NCBI RefSeq assembly: GCF_963528755.1
Contig: NZ_CAURXA010000005.1
Span: 1 to 64,000, forward strand
Length of the DNA: 64,000 nucleotides
Direction: 5' to 3'
From: Selenomonas sp963528755
GTDB taxonomy: Bacteria; Bacillota; Negativicutes; Selenomonadales; Selenomonadaceae
This document shows positions 7,653 through 15,399 of the stretch, in pieces. The notes under the pieces were generated by a model. The model ran no database searches. It was not told the origin of the DNA and saw only the letters and a list, made by a program, of their open reading frames with translations. Every line of letters starts with the position of its first letter. The stretch's first letter is position 1. Position numbers and translations under genes: made by a program.

Positions 7653-8522
7653 TTATGCGGTTTTGCTCCATATTTCATATGGAGTAAGACCGTTTTTCAG
7701 TTGTATGCGCTCATAGTTGTAAAAGTGTACATATTGTGCTACAGTTTCCTCTAACTCCTTCCTTGATCCAAACTTCATCCGATGTAAGCATTCCGACTTC
7801 AGTGTTCCAAAGAAATTTTCCATCGAAGCATTGTCATACGGGCAGCCACGCTTTGACATTGACGGCGTGAAGTGGTATTCTTGACTTAGGTCGTAATACG
7901 CTTGGGAAGAGTACTGCGAACCTTGGTCGCTGTGGAGGATTAGTCCATTAGCGACCATTTCCTTTTGTAAGGCGTCACGCACGGTGTCCGTAACGAGTGA
8001 AGCTGTCATATCTGTGCCGATGCGCCATCCCAGCACCATTTTGCCGCATTGATCAATGACGGCACACAGATAGCACATGCCATGTGCCGTCGGTATATAC
8101 GTGATATCTGTTGCCCAAAATTGATTTGGATACTCCGGATTGAATTGCCGCTTCAACAAGTTTTCATAGCGATGTGCCGCGTCTTTGTAATGCGTATATG
8201 GACGATGACGGCGAATTTGTGCGAGAGCATCGATTTTGCGCATGACACGCAAAACACGCTTTCGATTCACGTGAATCCCCGTATGTTTTCGAAGCCATTT
8301 GCAGACGCGACGATAGCCGTATGTGAAATGTGTTTGTTCCTGACAGGTCAAGATTTGTTGCTCCAGCCAGGCATCTGCGTCTGATTCCTGCATTCGATAT
8401 CGCCAGTCGTAGTAACCGCTGCGCGATACTTCCAGAATCCGGCACAAAGCGACAACCGGATAGACGTTACGCAACCGCTCAATAACACGATATTTGACGC
8501 TCACCTCCTTCCAACTTCGCAA
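7653..8522 (-). CDS. IS3-family transposase OrfB (DDE integrase domain)
   Basis: The catalytic part of the IS3-family transposase, 289 residues if started at TTG 8522. It has the HTH_21-type N-terminal region and a retroviral-integrase-like DDE core: first Asp in ATDITYIP, second Asp in HSDQGSQY, Glu in NASMENFFGTLKSE. The C-terminus YNYERIQLKNGLTPYEIW is typical. It overlaps orfA by 22 bases in the -1 frame. Translation is probably mostly by frameshifting from orfA, giving a fused OrfAB transposase. Confidence 0.93.
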   Translation of the reverse strand: MRSWKEVSVKYRVIERLRNVYPVVALCRILEVSRSGYYDWRYRMQESDADAWLEQQILTCQEQTHFTYGYRRVCKWLRKHTGIHVNRKRVLRVMRKIDALAQIRRHRPYTHYKDAAHRYENLLKRQFNPEYPNQFWATDITYIPTAHGMCYLCAVIDQCGKMVLGWRIGTDMTASLVTDTVRDALQKEMVANGLILHSDQGSQYSSQAYYDLSQEYHFTPSMSKRGCPYDNASMENFFGTLKSECLHRMKFGSRKELEETVAQYVHFYNYERIQLKNGLTPYEIWSKTA

Positions 8523-8803
8523 AGAAAATTTCGCAGGACATCGACCTTCATACGGAGCTCGATTACTTCGTTTTGTAAAGAGGTGCGCTCATCGATTGCT
8601 TGTTTGCGTAGGCGCCCTTTCGGACGAGGAATAGATCCGGCTTTCCTTAAGCGATCTTTGCGCCGTTGGCGTTTTATGAATCCCTTGATTTGCTCTTTGG
8701 TCAATCCATAGATTTCACCAATTTGCCGATGTGTTTTTCCTTCTGTCTTGAGACGGAAGATTTCATCGGATAACTGCTCAATTTTTGTATATTGTCTTGG
8801 CAT
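8501..8803 (-). CDS. IS3-family transposase OrfA (helix-turn-helix)
   Basis: A 100-residue basic DNA-binding protein. A helix-turn-helix at about residues 20-45 (KTHRQIGEIYGLTKEQIKGF) should bind the inverted repeats. The C-terminal leucine-rich helix probably mediates multimerisation. Near its end lies A AAT TTT (minus strand, about 8532-8526), which fits a -1 slippery heptamer (X XXY YYZ) in the orfA frame; a slip there would lead into orfB. The start ATG is followed by PRQYTKIEQL and preceded by GGAGGG. Confidence 0.88.
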   Translation of the reverse strand: MPRQYTKIEQLSDEIFRLKTEGKTHRQIGEIYGLTKEQIKGFIKRQRRKDRLRKAGSIPRPKGRLRKQAIDERTSLQNEVIELRMKVDVLRNFLCEVGRR

Positions 8804-8883
8804 AACGAATCCCTCCTGTTGTAGTTCTTATTCTACAACAGGAGGGATTTTTATTCACTGTCCGTATTTTGGGGAGCAGTCCA

Positions 8884-9091
8884 AATCTTCATGTTGGGAT
8901 TGTACTCCACAGCGGCTTCAACCCGACGAACACGTCGTTCTGGAACATAGCGCTGGAAATGAAACCGTGCGATATAGGTAGAATAGGAGTTTCATCTTAT
9001 GATTACGTATTCTGTATATGGAAGGAATAATAATTTGCAGCTATATTCTCGTTTCCACCAAGGAATAAAAGAAGAGCGGTAGCGAATCGCT
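8884..9091 (+). other. Intergenic stretch with possible gene fragment interrupted by the IS
   Basis: One frame is open from the IS end (8884) to a TAA near 9027. It encodes a protein-like stretch that includes NPTNTSFWNIALEMKPCD. If the IS and one AAT are removed, the frame continues across the insertion site into the left flank, but no start codon is visible there after the terminator at 7508-7557. A second short frame of 27 codons starts at ATG 8999. I recognise neither, and both may be remnants. Confidence 0.3.
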
Positions 9092-9246
9092 ATGGAAGAG
9101 ATGAGAATTCCTGCAAAACGGATGTTTGTTGATATGCAAAGCGGCAAGGACTCTGTGTGTCTTGCTTATCGCATTGCTGAAAATTGCAGATTGAGGATGT
9201 TTTTGTCGGTAAAAGTATTAATCGTTTGAAGCGCAATTACGAGTAG
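9092..9246 (+). pseudogene. Frameshifted small ORF of unknown family
   Basis: ATG 9092 opens a frame encoding MEEMRIPAKRMFVDMQSG and on to AYRIAE. Near 9180-9187 the likely continuation moves to another frame, which encodes LQIEDVFVGKSINRLKRNYE and stops at TAG 9244. Both halves look protein-like, and a single-base indel would join them into a protein of about 50 residues. It is AT-richer than the core genome. It may be a small regulator left from an earlier mobile insertion. Confidence 0.4.
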
Positions 9247-9310
9247 TCTTTGCGTAGCGATTTTGACATTCTGCGAATAGAGAGGGAGGTTAAAAATAAT
9301 CGAACATATG

Positions 9311-9339
9311 TTGATTTTCATCTAGTTTCTGGATATAAT
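9311..9339 (+). promoter_or_regulatory. Promoter of the defence operon
   Basis: TTGATT (9311-9316), a 17-bp spacer and consensus TATAAT (9334-9339) lie 39 bp before the GTG start of the XRE gene. No other strong promoter is seen before the terminator at 19597, so it probably serves the whole restriction island. The XRE product could repress it. Confidence 0.7.
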
Positions 9340-9378
9340 TCTTATGATTGTTTATCAAATATTAACAGAGGTGAGAGA

Positions 9379-9609
9379 GTGGCTGTTAGCTACAGGAAAT
9401 TATGGCATCTCTTGTTGGATAAAAAAATTGGCAAAATCGAGCTTGTCAAGATCGCAGGGCTTTCGGATTATACTTTGCGAAAATTAAACAAGGACGAGGA
9501 TGTTTCCACCGAGGTGCTTTCCAAAATCAGTGCGGCGTTGGATTGTGATGTGCAGGATATCGTAGATTTTCTTCCTGAGCCCAAAAATGGCGTGCAAAAT
9601 AAATCATAG
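9379..9609 (+). CDS. XRE-family helix-turn-helix regulator
   Basis: A 76-residue Cro/C1-type HTH protein consisting almost only of the DNA-binding domain. Its order (SYRKLWHLLLDKKIGKIEL, then AGLSDYTLRKL, then DVSTEVLSKISAALDCDVQDIVDF) is that of the small one-domain XRE regulators often found beside restriction systems. The GTG at 9379 is chosen because GAGGTGA precedes it and the family starts here; a longer in-frame start at 9250 would place the promoter inside the gene. It lies 17 bp upstream of the helicase gene and is probably an autoregulator or controller of the island. Confidence 0.8.
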   Translation: MAVSYRKLWHLLLDKKIGKIELVKIAGLSDYTLRKLNKDEDVSTEVLSKISAALDCDVQDIVDFLPEPKNGVQNKS

Positions 9610-9626
9610 AAAAGAAGGAGCAGGGT

Positions 9627-12600
9627 ATGGAGATTTTCAATAATACCACAAAGGTTGTCGCCGATGATCTTGCAAAGACAATCGTTCCTGGCTCGCGCAT
9701 ATCCATTGCGGCGGCGTATTTTTCCATCTATGCTTACCGGGAGTTAAAAAAACAACTGGAGTCTTGTGAGGAGCTGCGCTTTATCTTCACATCGCCTACT
9801 TTTGTGGCGGAGAAAACACCCAAAGAAAGACGTGAATTCTACATCCCTCGCCTGAAACATGAAAAAAGCATATACGGCACGGAGTTTGAAGTTCGTCTTC
9901 GCAATGAGCTGAAACAGAAAGCCGTAGCAAAAGAATGTGCGCAGTGGATCAAGCGAAAGGTCAAGTTTCGCACGAATACTACACGCGAGAGCATGAACCA
10001 TTTTCTCGTGGTTGAAAACAACGATGAAGCCTACACATATACGCCCATGAACTCCTTTACTACGGTGGACCTGGGCTGTGAGAAGGGAAACAATCTCACG
10101 AATATGGTCATGCGCTTGGAAAATCCCAACAGCCAGGAATTTCTTCGTACCTTCGATGCGGTATGGAATGACGAAGAGAGACTTTCCGATGTCACGGAAG
10201 ATGTTGCCGCCATGATTTCCGCCGTTTATCGTGAAAATCCTCCGGAACTCATCTACTTTATGATTCTCTACCATATATTCAGTGAGTTTCTGGAGGATAT
10301 TTCTGAGGATGTGCTCCCGAATGATGCCACGGGATTTAAAAACAGCATTATATGGGGGAAACTGTACAATTTCCAAAAAGATGCCGCGCTTGCCATCATC
10401 AACAAGTTGGAAATGTACAGCGGCTGTATATTGGCGGACAGTGTCGGTCTCGGCAAGACCTTCACCGCGCTCGCGGTCATCAAATACTATGAGGAACGCA
10501 ACAAAAATGTACTGGTGCTCTGCTCCAAGAAGCTCGCAGAAAATTGGCTCACCTATCGCGGCAATCTTGTCAATAATTCGCTGACCCAAGACCGTCTGCG
10601 CTACGATGTTCTCTACCATACCGATTTGTCGCGGGACAGCGGCAACACCGTGATCGGACTTCCTATTGACCGTATCAACTGGGGAAACTATGACTTGGTG
10701 GTGATCGACGAAAGTCATAACTTCCGAAACGGCACGGGCGAGGGAACGCATAAGCTGGAAGACGGCAGGGAAAACCGCTATACTCGGCTCATGAACAGAA
10801 TCATCAAGCCCGGGGTCAGGACCAAGGTGCTGATGCTCTCGGCCACTCCCGTCAACAATCGTTTTTATGACCTTCGCAACCAGCTAGCCTTGGCCTATGA
10901 GGGAAATCCGGCAGAGTTCAATGAAAAGCTCAAGACACAAGCGGATATTGACACGGTGTTCCGCGAGGCTCAGAAGGTCTACAACACCTGGTGCAAGCTG
11001 CCGGAGGAAGAGCGAACAACAGCAAATCTTCTGAAACGGCTGGACTTCGATTTCTTTGAGATTTTGGACAGCGTGACCATCGCTCGCTCTCGCAAGCATA
11101 TACAGAAATACTACGATGTGACGGATATTGGGAATTTTCCCCGAAGAAACAAGCCCGTCACCCTCCGTCCCATGCTGACCACGCTCCCGAATGCCATCAA
11201 CTACAAGGAAATATTCGAGCTGCTCTCCAAGCTGCACCTGACCATATACACGCCTACGGAATTCATCCACGCCAGTAAGCTCTCGAAGTATCTGAACGAA
11301 GAAGAAAGCGAGAAGTTTCGCAAGGGACGCGAACTCGGGGTTCAACGCCTCATGCGTATCAATCTCCTAAAGCGCATGGAAAGCTCCGTTCATTCCTTCC
11401 TCTTGACGGTGAAGCGCATCCATGATTTTCTGCACGATACCGTTGAGACACTGGATGCCTTTGCGAAAGGAAATGGCACTGGATCGCTGGATGAGGTGAG
11501 CGATCTGTCCGGCATGGAGCGGGATTTTGACGATGATGACCAAAATACGGAGTTCTTTGCTGTGGGGAAAAAGCTCCGGATCGATCTGAACGATATGGAT
11601 TACATTTCGTGGAAAAGGGACATGGATGAGGATCTAGAAAGTCTCGCGCACTTGATTGCCATGGTGCAGGACATCACGCCGGAATACGACTTTAAACTGA
11701 ACGAGCTGTATCGCGTCATTCGCGAGAAGATTTCTTCGCCCATCAATCCCGGCAATAAGAAGATTCTCGTCTTTACCGCTTTTGCGGATACGGCGGAGTA
11801 TCTTTATGAAAACGTCAGCCAAATGGTGAAGAAAGAGCTGGGGCTGAATACAGCACTGGTGACCGGCTCTGTAGATGGCAAGACGACGGTGCCGAAAATC
11901 AAGGCAGACATGAATCATGTGCTTTCCTGTTTTTCGCCTAAGTCGAAGGACAGGGAGGTGCTTTATCCCGACCTTGAAGTGGATATTGACATCTTGATCG
12001 CCACCGACTGTATTTCTGAAGGACAGAACTTGCAGGACTGCGATTTCTGCGTCAACTATGACATACATTGGAATCCCGTGCGCATCATCCAGCGATTTGG
12101 ACGCATCGACCGGATCGGCAGCCGAAACAAAGTGATTCAGTTGGTGAATTTCTGGCCGGATTTGACGCTGGACGAATATATCAACCTGAAATCGCGTGTA
12201 GAAACAAGGATGCGCATTTCTGTCATGACTTCCACCGGGGATGATGATCTAATCAATCGGGAGGAAAAAGGTGACCTTGCATACCGCAGTGCGCAGTTAA
12301 AACGCCTGCAGGAGGAAACCGTGGATTTGGAGGATATGACGGACGGGATCTCCATCATGGACTTGGGATTGAATGATTTTCGCATGGATCTCATTGCCTA
12401 CATGAAGGAGCATGAGAATCTCGACCGTGTGCCTTTTGGAATTCATGCTGTGGTAAAGGGGGAAAATCCCGGCATTGTCTTCGTGCTGAAAAATGTTAAT
12501 GACAGCATCAATATCGAAAACCACAATCGCCTGCACCCTTTTTATATGGTCTATGTGGGCATGGACGGAGAAATTATCGCAAACCATCTCCAGCCCAAAG

Positions 12601-12866
12601 ATACGCTGGATATTTTGCGGCTCTTAGCCAAGGGTAAGGAGGCGCCGGAGAGCGCGCTATGCGATACATTTAATAAAATGACGGCAGACGGCAGGAAGAT
12701 GGAAATGGTTTCTGTACTGCTGGAAGATGCCATTATGTCGATCATCGAGGCAAAGGACGAGGGAGACATTGACAGCTTTTTCGGCGGCGGACAGACGACC
12801 TTCCTCGATAAAGGATTTTCTGGGCTGGATGATTTCGAGCTAATCTGCTTTATGGTTGTGATATGA
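9627..12866 (+). CDS. SNF2-type helicase with PLD-like N-terminal domain
   Basis: A 1079-residue protein. Residues about 1-200 resemble a phospholipase-D-like module (start MEIFNNTTKVVADDL, with NHFLVVENND near residue 130). The canonical HxK of PLD nucleases is not evident there, so this part may bind DNA rather than cut it. Superfamily 2 motor motifs follow: Walker A SVGLGKTF (about 270), DESH (about 360), SATP (about 404) and a C-terminal helicase lobe with QRFGRIDRIGS (about 821). Such helicases accompany some type III-like restriction systems. The stop overlaps the DUF4391 start. GC content is lower than in flanking housekeeping genes, suggesting transfer. Confidence 0.85.
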   Translation: MEIFNNTTKVVADDLAKTIVPGSRISIAAAYFSIYAYRELKKQLESCEELRFIFTSPTFVAEKTPKERREFYIPRLKHEKSIYGTEFEVRLRNELKQKAVAKECAQWIKRKVKFRTNTTRESMNHFLVVENNDEAYTYTPMNSFTTVDLGCEKGNNLTNMVMRLENPNSQEFLRTFDAVWNDEERLSDVTEDVAAMISAVYRENPPELIYFMILYHIFSEFLEDISEDVLPNDATGFKNSIIWGKLYNFQKDAALAIINKLEMYSGCILADSVGLGKTFTALAVIKYYEERNKNVLVLCSKKLAENWLTYRGNLVNNSLTQDRLRYDVLYHTDLSRDSGNTVIGLPIDRINWGNYDLVVIDESHNFRNGTGEGTHKLEDGRENRYTRLMNRIIKPGVRTKVLMLSATPVNNRFYDLRNQLALAYEGNPAEFNEKLKTQADIDTVFREAQKVYNTWCKLPEEERTTANLLKRLDFDFFEILDSVTIARSRKHIQKYYDVTDIGNFPRRNKPVTLRPMLTTLPNAINYKEIFELLSKLHLTIYTPTEFIHASKLSKYLNEEESEKFRKGRELGVQRLMRINLLKRMESSVHSFLLTVKRIHDFLHDTVETLDAFAKGNGTGSLDEVSDLSGMERDFDDDDQNTEFFAVGKKLRIDLNDMDYISWKRDMDEDLESLAHLIAMVQDITPEYDFKLNELYRVIREKISSPINPGNKKILVFTAFADTAEYLYENVSQMVKKELGLNTALVTGSVDGKTTVPKIKADMNHVLSCFSPKSKDREVLYPDLEVDIDILIATDCISEGQNLQDCDFCVNYDIHWNPVRIIQRFGRIDRIGSRNKVIQLVNFWPDLTLDEYINLKSRVETRMRISVMTSTGDDDLINREEKGDLAYRSAQLKRLQEETVDLEDMTDGISIMDLGLNDFRMDLIAYMKEHENLDRVPFGIHAVVKGENPGIVFVLKNVNDSINIENHNRLHPFYMVYVGMDGEIIANHLQPKDTLDILRLLAKGKEAPESALCDTFNKMTADGRKMEMVSVLLEDAIMSIIEAKDEGDIDSFFGGGQTTFLDKGFSGLDDFELICFMVVI

Positions 12867-13492
12867 TGCTGGATTTACCGGAGGCTACACGGGTACATAA
12901 ACGGCTGCCCAAGGAGGATTTTTACAAGAGGCTGAATCTCACGGCAGCCTTGAAAGAAAAATTCGTTGCCGATGTAGAGCAGATTTATGTGGAGAACAGC
13001 CTGACCAAGGAGAGGCTGAATCTTGCCCGGGATTCCGCCGTGCAGGAGATCCTGCTTCTCGCCGTCACGCTGAAGAAAAAAGACTTCGACGGCAAAGTGA
13101 TCGAGGCCATCGCCCGACAGAATTCGCATGAGCTGATTTTCCTTCTGCTCTATGAGGAGGAGGCGCAGCTTGCCGTTTATCGCGGAAAGTTGTACCGCAG
13201 CTCGTGGTTGCCGAAGACAGAGATCACTCTCGCGGCACGAGGATTCTCGCTGGAGGAGATCTTGACGGGATTCATCGAGCAGATCGCGCTCGTTGGAGAA
13301 GAGGGAAAAACGGACGAAAATAGATCTATCGACGAACGGCTTCATTTGCAGGAGAAAATCGGCAAGCTGACGAAACTCATCGAAAAGACCGAGCGGGCGG
13401 CTTGGAAGGAAGTGCAGCCCAAGAAGAAATTCGAGCTCTTTCAGAAACTCAAGAGATATAAAAAGGAATGGGAGGATTTGCAACGTGGATAA
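12863..13492 (+). CDS. DUF4391 domain protein
   Basis: A 209-residue soluble protein. The start (LPEATRVHKRLPKEDFYKRL), the central segment (QNSHELIFLLLYEEEAQLAVYRGKLYRSSW) and position between a PLD/SNF2 helicase and a type III mod gene fit DUF4391, a family of unknown function seen in this setting. The C-terminal third is a charged helix. The start ATGA overlaps the helicase stop and its own stop overlaps the mod start by eight bases, so expression is coupled on both sides. A role as adaptor between helicase and methyltransferase is a guess. Confidence 0.75.
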   Translation: MMLDLPEATRVHKRLPKEDFYKRLNLTAALKEKFVADVEQIYVENSLTKERLNLARDSAVQEILLLAVTLKKKDFDGKVIEAIARQNSHELIFLLLYEEEAQLAVYRGKLYRSSWLPKTEITLAARGFSLEEILTGFIEQIALVGEEGKTDENRSIDERLHLQEKIGKLTKLIEKTERAAWKEVQPKKKFELFQKLKRYKKEWEDLQRG

Positions 13493-15398
13493 GCTTGAAA
13501 TGCACACGAGGGATTTGACGGAGGAAAACTTCCAAAAGCTTGCCGCCCTTTTTCCGAATGCCGTGACGGAGACGGCAGGAGAAAACGGCGAAGTCGTTCG
13601 TGCTATTGATGCGGATGTACTCAGACAGGAAATTTCTGCTGAAGTGGTGGAAGGCACGAAGGAGCGCTATCAGTTCAACTGGCCGGACAAGAAGAAGTCC
13701 GTCGTGCTCGCGAATCAACCGATTGCCAAGACGCTGCGCCTCTTGCGGGAGAAGTCGACAGGGCGTGACGGCACGCCGGGGAGCATTGACACGGAAAACA
13801 TCTATATCGAGGGCGACAACCTTGATGCGCTGAAGCTCCTGCAGGAAACGTATCTCGGCAAGGTGAAATTGATCTATATCGATCCGCCCTACAACACGGG
13901 CGGCGACGCCTTTGTCTATGACGATGATTTTGCGGTCAGCGGCAAGGAGTTTGAGGAGAACAGCGGGGCTGTCGATGCGGACGGCAACCGCCTTTTTGAT
14001 CTGCGTGAGAACAATGAATCGAATGGGCGGTTTCATACGGACTGGCTCAATATGATTTACCCGCGTCTGCGACTGGCGAAGGATTTGCTGGCGGATGACG
14101 GGGTTATTTTTATTAGCATTGGCGATGAGGAACTAGAGAATTTACGAAAAGTTTGTGATGAGATTTTTGGAGAAGTTAATTTTCGTAATCAAATAACGAT
14201 TCGACGTGGGGCTAAATCCTTGCAAGCCCAATTTGACTCATGGGATAAACTAGGGCAGAGCGTAGAGTACATTTTGTTATATACGCGAAATAGTGAATAT
14301 CGGTTTCCAAAACAAATGAAACCTCTGGATGAGAAACGTGCGGGAACATGGAATAATCATTGGCGTGGAACGGATCGACCGACAATGCGCTATGAATTGT
14401 TCGGATACACACCTAAGCAGGGGCAATGGAGATGGAGTAAGGAGCGCAGCTATCAAGCTGTAAAAAATTATCAGCGAATGCTCTTGGAAACGGGGCAAGA
14501 AGAAGGCTCGTTCGTGCCTACTGAAATTGTGGATAAATGGTATGCCGAGCAAGGAGAGGATATAGATCTGCTGAGACTTTCGTCTACAGGAAAAGCAGAA
14601 CATTATATTGCCTCTGCTAATAGTGTGGTATTAAACAACTCGTGGGTAGATTTGTTAGTTGGAAGTTCCAATGAAATAAATCAACTATTTGAGAACAAGG
14701 TCTTTGAAACAGCTAAACTAACGGAAACGATAAAGCGGATGTTACGATTTGCCACCAAAGACGCCATCATTCTAGACTTTTTCTCCGGCTCTGCCACTAC
14801 CGCCCATGCTGTCATGAAGCTAAATGCCGAGGATGGCGGACATCGCAAATTCATTATGGTGCAGATTCCCGAACCTACCGCTGACAAAAGCGAGGCGAAA
14901 AAGGCGGGCTATGATACGATCTGTGACATTGGCGAAGAGCGCATCCGCCGCGCTGCCAAGAAAATCAAAGAGGAAACGAATGCCGACATCGACTACGGCT
15001 TTCGCGTGTTCAAGATCGATTCTTCCAATATGAAGGACGTCTACTATCGCCCGCAAGATCTCAAGCAGGAGGAAATCGTCCTCCTTGCCGATAACATCAA
15101 AGAGGATCGCACACCGGAGGATTTGCTCTTTCAGGTCATGCTCGACCTCGGCGTTCTCCTTTCCTCCAAGATCGAAGAAAAAGATATTGCGGGGAAAAAG
15201 GTTTTCACGGTGGAGGACGGCTACTTGATCGCTTGCTTTGACAAGGATGTGACAGAAGAGGTTGTCACGGCGATTGCCAAAGAAAAGCCTTTCTACGCTG
15301 TGTTCCGCGACAGCGGCATGGCGACGGATGCTTTGATGGCGAACTTCGAGCAGATCTTCGAGACGCACAGCCCGCAGACGGTGAGAAAGGTGCTGTGA
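13485..15398 (+). CDS. mod: Type III restriction-modification Mod subunit (adenine-specific DNA methyltransferase)
   Basis: A 637-residue beta-class amino-methyltransferase: catalytic DPPYNTGG (133-140) precedes the SAM-binding motif DFFSGSATT (about 430-438). The target recognition domain (TRD) lies between them. Mod methylates an adenine and provides specificity for Res. Codons about 205-425 (14100-14760) are clearly AT-richer than the rest, as if the TRD had been exchanged. The start is GTG 13485 after GGAGG. No frameshift or repeat tract typical of phase-variable mod genes is seen. Confidence 0.92.
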   Translation: MDKLEMHTRDLTEENFQKLAALFPNAVTETAGENGEVVRAIDADVLRQEISAEVVEGTKERYQFNWPDKKKSVVLANQPIAKTLRLLREKSTGRDGTPGSIDTENIYIEGDNLDALKLLQETYLGKVKLIYIDPPYNTGGDAFVYDDDFAVSGKEFEENSGAVDADGNRLFDLRENNESNGRFHTDWLNMIYPRLRLAKDLLADDGVIFISIGDEELENLRKVCDEIFGEVNFRNQITIRRGAKSLQAQFDSWDKLGQSVEYILLYTRNSEYRFPKQMKPLDEKRAGTWNNHWRGTDRPTMRYELFGYTPKQGQWRWSKERSYQAVKNYQRMLLETGQEEGSFVPTEIVDKWYAEQGEDIDLLRLSSTGKAEHYIASANSVVLNNSWVDLLVGSSNEINQLFENKVFETAKLTETIKRMLRFATKDAIILDFFSGSATTAHAVMKLNAEDGGHRKFIMVQIPEPTADKSEAKKAGYDTICDIGEERIRRAAKKIKEETNADIDYGFRVFKIDSSNMKDVYYRPQDLKQEEIVLLADNIKEDRTPEDLLFQVMLDLGVLLSSKIEEKDIAGKKVFTVEDGYLIACFDKDVTEEVVTAIAKEKPFYAVFRDSGMATDALMANFEQIFETHSPQTVRKVL

Positions 15399-15399
15399 T

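Larger units (their letters stand above)
7594..8883 (-). mobile_element. IS3-family insertion sequence, 1290 bp, apparently complete
   Basis: The ends are imperfect inverted repeats: the left end reads TGGACTGATCCC and the right end, on the other strand, TGGACTGCTCCC. Similarity continues inward to a shared CGGACA and AATAA. A 3-bp direct repeat AAT flanks the element (7591-7593 and 8884-8886), as expected for IS3-family transposition. Two overlapping reading frames (orfA, orfB) run leftward. Terminal TG...CA and size fit the IS150 type of organisation. Both frames are intact, so the element may be active. The subgroup is an inference. Confidence 0.92.

Noticed and set aside
9250..9378. N-terminal 43-codon extension of the XRE gene
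   Set aside because: It would contain a near-consensus promoter and lacks a ribosome site, while GTG 9379 has GAGGTGA and matches the family start.
13485..15398. Phase-variable mod gene
   Set aside because: No simple-sequence repeat tract or homopolymer long enough to switch the frame was seen in mod or just upstream.
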